This document shows positions 11,418 to 23,471 of a stretch of DNA of 64,000 nt, piece after piece. Numbering within the stretch: position 1 is the first letter of the stretch; each line of letters begins with the position of its first letter. Source of the stretch: Tetracladium setigerum. Its lineage: Eukaryota > Ascomycota > Leotiomycetes > Helotiales. The stretch lies in contig PZJY01000007.1 in assembly GCA_031472005.1 (NCBI GenBank), positions 310,001 to 374,000 on the forward strand, given 5' to 3'. The translations under genes were made by a program, and so were the position numbers. A model generated the notes under the pieces. It did no database searches. It saw only the letters and a program-made list of their open reading frames with translations, and was not told the DNA's origin.

Positions 11418-13178
11418 AGAGAGAGAGAGAGAGGACTATTTCGGATTTTAAGGTGTTCACGCATCGTCACTGCCAATTCACTGAAAAGATGGTAGTTGGT
11501 AGAGATCTTGCGAATCGAACTCGAACTCGAACCCCCAAGGAAATGCTGGATGGCAGCATGTATTCCTTGCTAAGGATAAAGGGAACAGCTCTCAATAACC
11601 CCCCGTCCCCCCAAGGACTCGAAGATTATTCCTCTTTAGGGCAACGATCGTTTCGGAAATCCCGTTGAATGATGAACAATTCAAGGTTCGACGCCTGCCT
11701 TTGGCAAACTCATACAACCTAAGAATTATATCTTCTTATGATTCGTAGTCAACCTATCGAATCCCATTGGCAATCAGGTCCGCATCGGTAGATTCGATGG
11801 AACGAAACTTGGGGCTTGGGAAGGGACGGGGAGGGGGAAGGAGTATAATACAGTCTTCTGGAACGGAGTTAGGAAATTCGAAACCGGAACCAAGCTCATT
11901 TTTTTCCAGCTGATTATCAGCTCTTTTTTAATTTTGGGAAAATAAGGGAAAGAGATATTTTTGCGCAAGCAAGCAAGCAGGCAGGCAGACTGTGTATTTG
12001 GGAATTGGAGAATTGGCGTTGAGCAGCTGGACTGGATGGTGGGGATGAATGAATGAATGAATTTTATGGATGGAATGCTATGTATGGTATAGTGTGAGAT
12101 GGGATGGGATGGGCTAGGATGGGATAGGATGGGATGGGATGGGATAAGTCGGAATGGAATCATGAAGTAAGGATGAAAGAAAAACCACGAAGCAAAGGAG
12201 GAAAGGAAGATTTGAATTGATACGAAAGAGAATTAAAAATGTTAAAAATATTTCAAAATGCAGGGCGGGCGGGAACTAAAACATTCGGGCTGCTATGCTA
12301 CTTACTACCTATGTTATGATGTGCTATATACTTTTAGAGGGTTTAGTAGAGTAATTATCAACTGATCACAATTGTCATCGCCAACGCAGTGAACTGTTGT
12401 GCCCTTCTCTGCCCTGCCATATACAAAGTCAGTTTTACCATAATAATCCAAAGCATAAGGAGGAAAGAACCAACCTTCTCTTCCGCCCCTCCCCTTCCCC
12501 AAGGCCTCCCCAAGAACATAAAAGTCTCTGCGGACCCAAACCGTATGAACAAACCACTTCAACAAAGAGAAGGAATAACATTAAAAACGGAGATCACAAA
12601 AACGGAAACAAAAAGACATTACATTTTGTTTCAAATTTCCGAATTCCAAATCCCTAATCTTGAAATCTTCTAATAAGGCTAGGCTATGGTTATAATATGG
12701 ACAAAAGGAAGGATAATATGAACCACCCCCAAGCCAGCCAGCCAAGCGGCCCAAATTCCATTTGGTTGGTCAATAAATAAATACCTAAGGTATATATATC
12801 TACCAAAAAAAAGAAGAGAGTAAGATATAGATATTCGAATCCAGTAAAAAAAAGCTGTGTTCAAACACAAAAAAAAAGGGTTGAGAACGCCTTTATAGGT
12901 ATGCAACGCCGAAAAATTCAAAAATTCAAAAATTCAAAAATTCAAGCCCAAATCGAGTTGCGCTCAATTGTTGAACCGCTCTCTCTCTGTGTGTGTGTGT
13001 GTGTCTGTGTCTCTTCTATACACACCCCGCGATTCCTTAATTCTTTCCCAAATTTCATCAACCTATGGATTGGATGCTCTCCTGCATTGTTTTCTCTCAC
13101 TTTCCAAGTGATTAATTTGATTTTCCAAACTCTTTGGATATATTCATTTTCCCAATCGCGTGGGTAAGGTATTTATTC
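11418..13178. other. Long intergenic region rich in simple repeats
   Basis: No gene is supported in these 1.76 kb between convergent 3' ends. It holds GCAAGCAAGCAGGCAGGCAG (about 11966-11988), GAAT repeats (12046-12060), a GGGAT tract (12100-12146), an AAAAATTC repeat (12913-12943) and a GT dinucleotide run (about 12989-13005). Confidence 0.5.
12100..12146. repeat. GGGAT pentanucleotide microsatellite
   Basis: About nine GGGAT-like units with a few interruptions (GGCTA, AGGAT). It is preceded by GAAT repeats at 12046-12060. The unit is not the canonical TTAGGG telomere repeat. Confidence 0.8.
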
Positions 13179-15883
13179 TCACGCGTATCCAACCAACTGC
13201 CTACTAGCTCTCGTAATAATCCCCGCAGCTTTCTCGAGTTGATGCTGCGCGAGAACCCAATCTCCAGCCTCGACTGCATCCCTTATGGCTGGGAAGTAGC
13301 CTTCGTCGTAACTTGACCACAGCTGTGGACCGTAGAGGACATGTTTGAATTGTGTTCTGTTCGGTATCTGTTATGTATTGTTAGTAAAAGTTTCCATTTT
13401 GATGTTTTCCTTTTTGGGGGATGTTGGGACAGATTTTTGATTGGGAAAATAGAAACTTACACCACCACCCTCCTCCAAATCCAAAAGATGGGTTTCGAAA
13501 TTCGCCATCCTGTTGTTGTGACTTTGCCGATGCGCCGCTTGTTTGGCGCCTTCATATCCACCTGCCGCAACTGTCTTCTCCCATTCTTCCTCCCACTTCT
13601 CGAAGAGTTTCGCGTCCCTCGCGAACTGCATCGCCGCTTCCCTCAGTGGATTGATATCCCATTTGGCGTTACCCTCTTGGTTTACGCCCTTGTCAGCGAC
13701 CCAGTTTTCGAGGTCGATGGTCCAGAGGAGAATAGAGGAGGAGTACGCGGTCATGTCGAATGGAAGGACGAGGATATATGAGAATTCAACAACGAGGAGG
13801 GAAACGATTTGGGCGAGGACGGCGTGGTACTGGAAGCCGGGATCGCAGACTGTGGACATCCATTCTAAATTGTCGTGGGCCGAGTGATATGGGAAGCTCT
13901 TGCCTTGGAAACCAAGGTCAAGACTCGATGTACCGGCAATATCTTGGAAAGCGACATAATCACTTCCAGCGCCTAAGCCTTCTAACTTCGCTCTCCTCTC
14001 ATCCCAGAGATGACGGATTGTCACGTTGAGTGAAGGATCTGAAGTGCGGTTTAGAATTCGAAGCAGCGCCTTCTTGAAAATCGGAGAGCCAGCTGCTTTG
14101 AATTCATGGCCGGAGACAGCAACGTCTAGGTTGATGTAGACATATGCGTTTGCGCGAAGATTTTCTATGTGCTCTTCGACATGTTCGGTTGAGCCGATAA
14201 GGTTGTATTCTTCGGCATCCCAGGATATGAATTCGATTGTTCGCAGGGGACGCCAGCCATTCTCCAAGAGATCATAAAAAACTCGAATTACCTCCATCAT
14301 CACTGCTGTGCCAGATCCTGGATCGGAAGCACCATAGACCCAAGCGTCGCGGTGATTGCCGATTATAATTGATTTCTCGGATTGTTCTAGCCCAGTGATC
14401 TTTCCAACAACGTTCCAGATAGGCTGTTGTTCAACCTCATCCTGGTCATTCAACAGACGGACAATAGGCGACGACAAATTTCCAGTCCAGTATTCTACCC
14501 AGCAACACCTTGCCAATGTGGTTGACCCTTGAATCCAACACCTTTGATCGCTTCGAGAAGTGGTTTCGCATCATCCCACGAGATCGGTATGCTTGGGATG
14601 TTAACGAGACCAGGATTATTGTCTTTTGGTATCCGTTTGGCTCCCTTCGTACTCGCCCATCCAGGAGTAAGAACATCCCCCACTACCCAGCTCATCAAAC
14701 TGACAGAGCCACGTTGAACTGCTTCGGCCGGCATGGCTTTCTCTTCTGGAACAGAAGGATCACTGAAAATAATGCACCCCGCAAAACCCCTCATCTCAGC
14801 CGCCTTCACCTTTAATGCCCTATCACCCTGGCTTCCATAGTGCCTCACCAACGCGATGGCCCCAGTAACATTAATAGCACTGTCTGACAAATCCCTGTAG
14901 TCCCGCATCGATCCGTAATTCGCAAATATTAATGGTCCCTTCACATCACCACTTTTTGAATGACCATGGAAGACAGGTGTTTGCTGCCGCGGCGGATCCT
15001 TATAGATCTTCTCTTCCTCAATTTTCGCCTTCCACTTCACTCCTCCCTTTTCATCCAAAAGCTCAACCTTCCTTCCCCCAGCCTTTGGATAGTTCAAATA
15101 AACCCCATATTCCTCCATATGCACCTTTTCCAAGCCATGCGCCTTGAAGAAGCTCTCCATGTGCTGCGCCAAGAAATAATCACCCTCCGTCCCAGCCAGA
15201 TGATCCGTAGCTGTAATCGTCTTCAGATAACTCTCAAACTTCGACGCATCCACCGTCCTCTGAACATGCATCCGCACCTGCTCCGGATCAAACATCTGGG
15301 CCGCCATCTTCTGTGCCGCATTCGTAAAAGCATCACTCATAAAGAGCAAATACACCACCGCTATCACCAACAAAATGGCAAAGCACCTCCCAACTAATAT
15401 ACACAAATCCGCCGTGAGTTTCGGCCAATGGACTTCGAATTTCCAATTCGTGAGCCACGGTATCCGTGATGATAATTTGGCCGAGAGCGAGCTTATCCTC
15501 TTTCCCCATGCTGATCGCGGTGTCGAAGGCGGTTCGTCATATTCCATCTCTTCCATCTCCCTCCGTACCTCTTCCTCCTCTCGTCCATCATGATCTTGTC
15601 CTAGAAATCCTTCCCGCTCATCATCATCCTGGTCTCCACCAACAGATTGTCCATCTTCGGTAGGAGGAGGTCGATACCCCGATCGCCTTGTAGGAACTGG
15701 TGTGCGACCTGCGGAATCAGCAGGTGGTGCTGGGCTGAGTAGGCCTTCGCGCTCGGCCGGGAGGGCGGGTTCGTTGTTGTTGCGCGGAGCTGGTGTGAAG
15801 GAGGAGGAGCCCGTTGCTTCTTCGTACGAGGGAATGGGAGCATTGGGGACGGGTTCGTATTTGTTGGGTTTCTCGTCAGCCAT
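13179..15883 (-). CDS. Glutamate-carboxypeptidase-II-like M28 metallopeptidase, type II membrane protein, one frame break
   Basis: Two exons (intron 13368-13460, with a TACTAAC branch site) encode about 870 residues. A disordered cytosolic tail of about 158 residues precedes one transmembrane helix (about 159-182). Then come a PA domain, the M28 peptidase domain and a TFR-dimer-like domain. The zinc ligands expected in this family are all visible: H in NHRDAW, D in SDPGSG, the catalytic EE of WDAEE, D in INLDV, and H in YHSAHDN. The frame breaks between HWQGVAG and VEYWTGN, where GGG (14498-14500) needs one more G. With that base the total length is exactly divisible by three. The protein probably acts at the vacuolar or plasma membrane, trimming peptides as yeast and human relatives do. 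The break is more likely a base-call error than decay, because both halves are fully conserved. Confidence 0.88.
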
Positions 15884-16528
15884 GGTTCGTGTCGTTTGAC
15901 GTTGGCGGTTTTGAGGGAGGTGGGATAAGGCTGGTGTTGGGTGGGGAGAAAGGGGGTGGTTTATCTAATGATCCGCGCGCGATTGATTGCCCTGAAATGC
16001 AAGGAAAATATATAAAGAGGGTTCGTCAGGCCTGCTGATGTCGGTGCCGCATGGTGATGGAGAGAATGTTGATGTTTGCTGAAGGGGAAGATGTTGAGGT
16101 GTGATGTCCAGATCTTGGTGGTGGCTCGGCACGGACTTGGAAGCTGATGATACAAGAACACCTGGACAAATGCGTTTCAAGACTTTAGTAGAAAGTTTCA
16201 TTATTCTAGTAGACTAAAAATAATTCATTGAGAGAAACATCCAATAATTAAATTATTCACAAATGGCAGCTTTATCACACACCGTCACAAGGGAGCAGAG
16301 TCCAAGGTCGTAGTTTATCTCATTCTGCCGTTCCTTCCGATTATTACATATAGCTAGCTTAGCGACACATCACCAAACATCACTGGACTCGAGGACGATA
16401 GAATAATGTCCTTGCATTCCGAGTCGACTGGCCGCGGTCTTCGATGCATGCCAGCCGTCTACTCCAGCTTCTACCTGTCTCTTGAGTCCATCTTACATCT
16501 CCATACTTCCAAGCAACCCCATCCTTCT
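15884..16528. other. Intergenic region between the M28 peptidase start and the VPS35 stop
   Basis: Both neighbours run on the minus strand. This 645-bp gap holds the peptidase promoter and the VPS35 3' UTR. I see no additional gene. Confidence 0.5.
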
Positions 16529-19377
16529 CTACTTGGCAGCAGCGGTCACAACTCCCTCATACTCTCTTGACGCAATGTACTCTATGGTTCGTTGGAAATG
16601 TCGTCTGGGCATCTCGATGGTGGCCGATTCCTGGTTGCTCTGTAGATTGGAGTGTATGAGCTCAATGAGGCCATTCAAGTATTTTGTTGTGATCTAGATA
16701 GGGTTAGACATGGTCTGGTCATTTGGGATTATAACTTACAGCTTCATTTTGTTGCTCAAAATAGTAGACATAACGATTCAAGATTTCCACAAAGAGTTCC
16801 ACAGAAACGGCTGTGTCCATGCATGCATCTGCAACCCGCAGCGCCCGTTGGAGACACTCGAGAACTCGCTTGCCATCTCGGTAAAGCTTTGCTGGGTCAG
16901 CATGATACATTCAACCGGGAAATAGGTACTTACATTTTTCTCGTCCTCTTCGCCCTTGGCTGCAATAGGAACTGCCCACCACAAATGGCTTGCCAAGTAA
17001 ACTGCTCGGCATTGATCTGGTTTCTTGAGAAGTTTGCTACCATGTAGAGCACACTTCGTGATGAGAGTATCATAATTTTCCTTGCCAAAGTTCCTTGTCT
17101 CATGGAGTGCACCTGCGATAACACAAACAGCCTGGAACTGTGCTCTAGAATCACTGATGGATTCTTCATAGATTGTGAAAGCCTGCGCGAAGAATTCATA
17201 GCTCACTTCCTCAGCGCCGGTCTGATCCGCAATTTGTCCACAGCCAACGAAGAGCCGTAAGCAAAGTTCAGCAGAGCTTGGGACGCGTGTGTAAAGTGTG
17301 CTGAGAGATTGGTGCATGAACTTGTGGAGAGCCGATGACTGCGTCTCCCAGTTATCATCGTAATGCTCACGCAACTTGTAGCGTCTGGCGAGTTTCATCG
17401 CTGATGTAATGAGCGCTGGTGTTGTGAACTTGACTCGCTCATTACCCTCAGCGTAAGCTTTCTTGGTCAACTGAAGAAGTTTGAATTGAGTGTCGTTATC
17501 ATCAGTGTTGATAAGATGAACCAATCTTGCTAACCAGCCTTGCTCCTCCACAGTCTCATCGGTCTCGATCGGTCTCCTTTGTTGGACACCAGGATAGCCA
17601 GCTGGTTGCTGGGTCCCCTCTTTGATTAAAACTTTCAAAATTTCCAGAACACCTTCGAGTGAAGCAACAGTCGAAATCTGTGTTTGATTTCGTTGTAAAG
17701 TACGTGCAACATCGGCAGCTACAGCCCTTCGTGTCGGATATGGCTGAGCGTGAAGAAGTGGGATATAGGTTGGTAGCGCTAAAGCAGTAAACAGAGAGAC
17801 GTAAGATTTCATTGGTGCCATGAGGAGATTAAGGATGTTCGTCTGTGACTCTTGGGAATGGAGGTCGGCACTATTTGCGTGTTGTTTGACTTTTTGGAAG
17901 GCATAATCGAGAACCTGATCGATATAGTCCAAACGATCGGGGTAGATTTTGAGAGCGAGATTAGCCAGAGATACCAGGAGGGCGGTAGTATCTTGAATTG
18001 GAAGATGCTGGGCATTGACCAAATTCATGACCTGCTCAAAGAAGACCTCGTAAAGTACGATATTTGTTGGTATTCCTCGGCTCTTCTTGTTTTCTCCCCC
18101 TTCTGGCGCATCCGCTGCATCTGAACCATTAACAGGCTCTGGGTTTATGGGAGATTCTACTTTCGCTGCCACCGGCTCCTCTTCTTTGGTGGGTTCCTTG
18201 GGAGGTTCTGAATGTCCATTTGTTTCTGCAGCCTGATCCTCACTTGCTGCTGGGGTGGTTGGTTCCACAGCCCTCCTCTCCTCGTCGAGTCGCACTCTTT
18301 GCAACATCTTCGCGATCGCGTCCTGCTCCAATTTCTCTCTGTCTTCTTCTGGGTTATCTTCTGATTCTCGTGCCGCATATGATGATAGCCTGTCCATTAA
18401 GGCAATGACAATCACCTTGACATTGACATGTGGATTCAGGCGAGAAACAGCTGCGAGGAACTGATCTAAGGTGTGGAGGTGGTATTCATCTGGGAAGACC
18501 TGTGTAATAACCTCTAAAAGGTACTCTTGCGCCAGAACGTCCCGACATTGGACTACCTGTTCCAGAAGTGGCTGAAGAATGACATTCTTGTATGTCTCCA
18601 AATCAACAAGCTGGCTCAAACGGACCAGATTGTTCCCAACCAGCAGTTGAAGCTCTTTCCTCTCTTGTGTTCGCTGCTCTCGCTCCCTCGAATGTCCTTG
18701 ATGTTGTAGCCGAACCCATAACTTGTTCATTTCCACAAAATTCGTCAAGGTGAAGCTTATCGAATCCGTGAGATTTCCTTCAGGTCCATCACCAGTTCCC
18801 ATGGGGAGGTTCTCCCGAGCTTGTCCGGACAGATAATATCGCAAAAACAAGCCTCTGATCGGGTGTTGGACTCCTCTGCTCATCTCCATCATATCCTTCA
18901 TGATCTCTTTAACCGGCGCATCTTCAATGGACATGTAGACTGTGCCAACCGTAATCATCAGGTATAATCGGGGGATAATGTTGCCAGCATACTGAACGAG
19001 CTCGTACAGGTCGGCAAGGTGGTTGACTGGATGCGAATCTTTGAGATAGGAAGAAAGATGGCGCAGAGCATCGAATACAGACATGTATAGCTCATAGTAT
19101 TGTTTAGGTCCGAGGCTGCTGGTACGAAGCTCAGAGACCAAGGTGGAACTGAGGGGATTGAATTAGCAGAAGGCTCATTGCGAGCTCAAACAACGAGCGC
19201 ATTGCTAGGGAGAACATAATATGAATCCGGCGAAGTCACCTACCTGCATTTCAGAGCATCCATAAGCTTCCCGGGTGTTTCCAAGCACTTGCGCATCAGA
19301 TGCGTCTGCTGCCTTACCACTGTCAAGGCATCTTCAAGCAATCGGGCCTGATCTTCAGCTACCGGAGGACTAGCCAT
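16529..19377 (-). CDS. VPS35: Vacuolar protein sorting-associated protein 35, retromer cargo-selective subunit
   Basis: Four exons (introns 19149-19243, 16887-16933, 16694-16739) give exactly 886 residues, close to the family size. VPS35 is the alpha-solenoid core of retromer: it binds VPS26 and VPS29 and recycles receptors from endosomes to the Golgi. The N-terminus (DQARLLEDALTVVRQQTHLM) and the PRLYLMITVG and RGLFLRYYLSG blocks are hallmark VPS35 segments. A charged, Glu/Pro-rich linker follows near residues 320-400, and the C-terminal solenoid includes YRDGKRVLECLQRALRVAD and VELFVEILNRYVYYFEQ. The second intron ends at GCAAAG and is a multiple of neither frame boundary; an in-frame reading through it would replace the conserved block, so I splice it. 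No frame defects are present, in contrast to several neighbours. Confidence 0.96.
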
Positions 19378-19984
19378 AGCGGGTATAAGGTATTAAAGTC
19401 GTGCACTATGGCCTAGGAGTTGCGGATGTGTTTCATTGACGACGAGCGTGGTGCAAAGGGTTCTGGAAGGTGGGCAGGGCGAGATGTTGACGTTTGGGGA
19501 TGATCCCTTTGAGGTCCCCAACAATACGGTGACCTCAGCAGCCGCGTGGACTCGCTTTGGCTCTGGGGAATTCACAACGGCGGGGGTCACTTGGTCAGGC
19601 ACAATAAAAGATCACCAAATGTTTTGAGTTGTTAAATTTCATATTAATATAAGTTATTCTATGTACCCTTCATGGCCACTCATCTTCATCTACTACTCCC
19701 AAAAAACGCCATCCCAATGCTGTGCTGTACTAATTTATATATATGCCATCCCATGCTACGCTTCCAGCTCTTGGAGAGCGCGAATTCTCAATTACATCCA
19801 AAATCATACAAAAATACATTCTGTTCCACAGAGAGAAGGTAAAGCGAAATGCTTTCACAATGGCAGATGCTCATGTGATCATAATCTAAACGTTTCTGGA
19901 GGCAAAGAGAAGCATCTGGGTAACTCCATTTGCTTCTGCTCTCCACTGGCATAGCTTCATTCGCCCACTGATTTTGAAATTTGT
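19378..19984. other. Intergenic region upstream of VPS35
   Basis: A 607-bp gap between the VPS35 start and the stop of the Ser/Thr-rich gene on the same strand. It presumably contains the VPS35 promoter; no gene is seen. Confidence 0.5.
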
Positions 19985-20913
19985 TCACAATTTCCCTGGA
20001 GCAAATGTCGGAAGGGTAGTCGATGAGGTGACGTGAACAGCCCGAATGTATGCACCCACAGTTCGTGTGTCGTTCCAGGCTGGATAGTACGTTTTCCATA
20101 GCCCATCATCAAATGTTTTCGTTGTGCTCCTCGATACGGAAGTCGTAATCGCAGAGCTCGAAGTGGTCATGGAGGCGGAGGTGGAGGCAGATGTGGTGAC
20201 TGCAGAAGCAGAGGATGATGCAGTGATCGAAGAAGTGGGAGTTGGTGTTGCTGTGATTGCACTGCTTGCAGGCAGACTCGCGCTGCTTATGGCCGAACTG
20301 CTTGGAGCTAAGTTGGAGCTGGAGAGTGGTTCGGAGGAGGTTATGATGGCTAGGGTTGGTGTTGCTACAACACTTGTAGCTGATCTGTCTGGAGTTGGCC
20401 TCGAGCTGGGGATTGTTCAGAGCTCTCAGTCGAAGCTGGCTCTAGGGTTGCTGGAGAAGAGGATTTCTGGGCAGGTTCTGTCGATTTGGAAGGAGATGAT
20501 GCAATGATTGTCGTCGTTTGAGGTGGTGATTCCACATCGATGACTGAGAATGTGGAGGTGTGTATGACCTCGGGAGTGGACGTGACTGTGACCACCAACG
20601 TCTGGGTCTTTTCCTCTCCCAAGAGCGTCTTTGTTGTTTCAACGGTATCAGTGACCGCCGGTAAAGTGACGTGGCTAGTTTCGAGGATGGTTGTTGTTTT
20701 GGGAGGCTTCGTTTCGATGATTGTTTGGATGACGGTCTCTTCAGGCGCATCGGTTGGAAGTGGCCCACCGTCAACTGGGACGACCGAGTATGTTGCACGT
20801 TGAACCAAGGCTTTGAGGGGTAGCAAATTTCGAGGGAAGAAAGGCAGCGCAGTGCTCAAATGAACCAAGGTAGAGAGAGCCAGGAGGGCGGGGGTAGAGA
20901 TGTTGAGAAGCAT
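19985..20913 (-). CDS. Ser/Thr-rich secreted or cell-surface protein, one frame break
   Basis: The start at 20913 gives a clear signal peptide (MLLNISTPALLALSTLVHLS followed by TALP). About 250 residues of Ser/Thr/Ala-rich sequence with Val-Thr repeats follow, then a short globular tail with DDGLWKTYYPAWNDT. This is the composition of O-glycosylated fungal wall or secreted proteins. The frame shifts once near 20408-20411: the minus-strand CCCC run needs one more C for the Ser/Thr-rich reading to continue, and the corrected length is 309 codons. The uninterrupted open frame without correction would stop at 20365 in unrelated sequence. An upstream ATG at 21006 would put the signal peptide internal, so I reject it. 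Function is unknown; I see no GPI-anchor-like hydrophobic C-terminus. Confidence 0.7.
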
Positions 20914-22101
20914 GATGGGCAACACCTGGCGTGGGAGAGAATAACGAGCAAAGCAATTCAATGATACTGGATGACAGATAAAGAAAGGGATCCTACCGCG
21001 AGTCAATGGAAGTCAGCATGATATATGCTGCTACCCGGTTGTGTCTTAATTGCATTGCGCGAGGTTGGGAGTATTCGATGGCTGGGATTTGCAGCGAAAA
21101 CGAGGTGGCTGGAAAACGACAAACGTCCACTTGGACTGAGGCTCTGTGGAGCTCTCGAACCAGTGGTTGCAGCTTCAACCAAATTTAGATCTTGAAAAAG
21201 CTAATGACAGGCGGCTTGCATTGATTCCGAAAAGACATTCGTCTGAAGTTTGTGATGATTTTTGGTGTTGTGATTCTGAAGAGGGACGAAGACAACGAAG
21301 TTCGGAGGGTCAGCAGTGACTGACGGCTTGGCATGAAATCGCCAAGAAAGGGTCTCAATTTTCCATCTCTCGAGGAGGCTGGGAGCTCAACATGAAAAGC
21401 ACAATAAGTCCTCAACACATGTTGGTATTTTCGTTCCTTGTCTCATGCTCGTCCTTTCGAATGAGTCACATGTTTGTTAATCTCATTGAATTGCCAGACC
21501 CTGGATGGGTCTATCCACCCTCTCTCCAAAGAGTATTCACAGCACAGGAAAGTCTGCAGTGTGTCAGTTTGCAGATGCTCTAGCAATTCGCGCCCTCAAA
21601 TTATTCGACAAGAAGACAAGAGGATGGCCCCATGATCAAAATCCTCGTCGATGCGGCAGATTTCTTCCTCAATTCCATGGAACAGGTAATGGAATGGAAT
21701 TTCCAGTCTCCTGCGGAAGCCGTCGCCGTCCCCATACAAACGTTATCTGGTTTCTCTGACTAGTCGTCATTATTGCGTTCACCGCTAAAGTCCGATTCTT
21801 TGCTTGTCCATCTCGAATCGCAGCACATTCCATTCATGAATCAGCTTTTCTCTTCCTATCGCTGAAATCTTACTTTGTCTACGCGAAGTCTGCTAGTCGC
21901 TGACACGCACCAATTGGGGGAAGAGGAGAATGCGACGAGTCCATAAAGTATCCCACCTTGATGGGTCTTCTGATTTTTCTCAACATTTTCATATCAACCC
22001 TCTTCACATTCACAAAGACATTGCAGCTGGAAACTTCAATAGCTTTGTTCGCTATTCTTGCGCCATCTTCTTTTCATTCTCTGGAACACCTTTCTTCGCC
22101 A
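20914..22101. other. Intergenic region between divergent genes
   Basis: About 1.2 kb that should hold the promoters of the Ser/Thr-rich gene (-) and the first F-box-like gene (+). Open frames here are short. A frame joined upstream to the F-box-like gene (from 21958) encodes a hydrophobic leader that I think is untranslated. Confidence 0.45.
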
Positions 22102-22884
22102 ATGGACGAGTCACAATCTCCGTTTATGAGGATCCCTAAGGAGATCCGACTTATGATATACGAACACCTGTTCCAAGATGGAGGTCAAAAGGTGTTTGAA
22201 ATTCGCAATTGCAACCCGGACATCTACAGCCGCCGCAAAGAAACCTACAAACGTACTGAATACCGCATTCTTGGGAAGGATCTCGCCCGCCAAAGCAAAG
22301 CGACTACTTACCAACTGATCACCAATGTCGAAATGCACACCTCCATTATGGCAGTAAACCATCAAATCTACGCCGAGACTGCGCACGTGCTCTATAGCAA
22401 TCGTTCATTTGGCTTTGGTCGAGATATCGAGGCCATCGTTCCTTTTTTGAGTGGTCTTTCGACCTCAATTCGTCCGATGATCCAAGGACTTTCCCTTGTC
22501 AAGCAAGGCTCCGTCTTTGCTCGAGATTTCGATCGCTGCGAATGGGCCAACGTTTGCGAGTTTCTGAGGGAGCATATGCGACTGCAAAGCTTACATATTG
22601 TGGTTGAGGGAGGACGTCCTGCGCTAGGGTGGGATGGATTACCAGAGTTCAGTAGGAGCGATTTCAAGACTTTACAAAGTGTCGCATACGATCCATTAGA
22701 CTGGGTATGGGAATTGTTGACAATCAAGGGCATTCAAAACCTAGAGGTCGAGTCTGAGATACATCATTGCCCACCATCACACTCGAACGCCATGGCTTTC
22801 TTTGCTACCTTTTCGGCAGCTATTGAAGGGGGCTTTACGGATTTCTTACGATCAGAGATGCTCACGGAGGCGGTCGCGGTCTAA
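22102..22884 (+). CDS. F-box-like / DUF7730-type protein, copy 1
   Basis: A single exon encodes 260 residues from the ATG at 22102. The N-terminus has the signature of a large ascomycete family: an F-box-like helix pair (RIPKEIRLMIYEHLF), then a His/Arg-containing region and IMAVNHQIYAETAHVLY, which corresponds to the 'R.I..E...' helix after the box. The rest (LQSLHIVVEG ... FKTLQSVAYDPL) is leucine-rich and folds back on the box in relatives. F-box-like proteins may recruit substrates to SCF ubiquitin ligases, but for this family that is unproven. An upstream in-frame ATG at 21958 would add 48 hydrophobic residues; the family normally starts close to the box, so I use 22102. A related gene follows on the same strand. 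Confidence 0.75.
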   Translation: MDESQSPFMRIPKEIRLMIYEHLFQDGGQKVFEIRNCNPDIYSRRKETYKRTEYRILGKDLARQSKATTYQLITNVEMHTSIMAVNHQIYAETAHVLYSNRSFGFGRDIEAIVPFLSGLSTSIRPMIQGLSLVKQGSVFARDFDRCEWANVCEFLREHMRLQSLHIVVEGGRPALGWDGLPEFSRSDFKTLQSVAYDPLDWVWELLTIKGIQNLEVESEIHHCPPSHSNAMAFFATFSAAIEGGFTDFLRSEMLTEAVAV

Positions 22885-23471
22885 TACGATCTTGTTCTGT
22901 TGGCGTTTCCTCAGCTCAGCCGTCAGCTGTCAGCCTTGCCTTGGTTGCTGTACGCTGCCGCTTTGAGCTTTTGTTGACAGACTTTCACACTACGCAAGGT
23001 TTCGTCCTTCGGACTTGAGATGCGGCCCTTCGATGGCCCGAAAGGCGACATCTTGGGATCATGTGGACAGAATAACACCAAAATTTACAGAGCAATTGTT
23101 TGATGCTCTGTCGTTCAATTGCTTGTTTTTGACACAACAGCGCGGTTGGGGAGTCTCATATGAGAATTCGCGAGTTCCAGGCTTGGTTCGTGATGCCCCA
23201 CGAATCATCGACGAGGCTGACGCTGACCTCAGATTTCGCTTCTCGTAAGATCAGCCAGCAGAAACAATCCAACAGCATCCAGAGCCCAGGTATTAATACG
23301 GGGTCTCACACAGTCAGAAATCTTTGATTGGCTTGCCACCAAACTTCTCCGCCATTTCTGGCAGTATGTCTCGCCTAGCCGTTCGCATGTCAGAATATAA
23401 GAATCCAGAGAATTCTCATGTGCCACAACAACCTTGTCCTCTTGGATACTATCAGGTACCTTATTTCTTGA
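22885..23471. other. Intergenic spacer between the two F-box-like genes
   Basis: Nothing recognisable in 587 bp. It presumably holds the 3' UTR of copy 1 and the promoter of copy 2. Confidence 0.45.

Noticed and set aside
12100..12146. GGGAT tract considered as a telomeric or CRISPR-like array
   Set aside because: The unit differs from the ascomycete TTAGGG repeat, and there are no spacers.
13421..15899. Several plus-strand open frames up to 146 codons opposite the M28 peptidase
   Set aside because: They are antisense shadows of a well-conserved gene with no recognisable motif.
20124..20803. Plus-strand frames of 87-127 codons rich in Val/Ala/Leu
   Set aside because: They mirror the Ser/Thr-rich codons of the minus-strand secreted protein.
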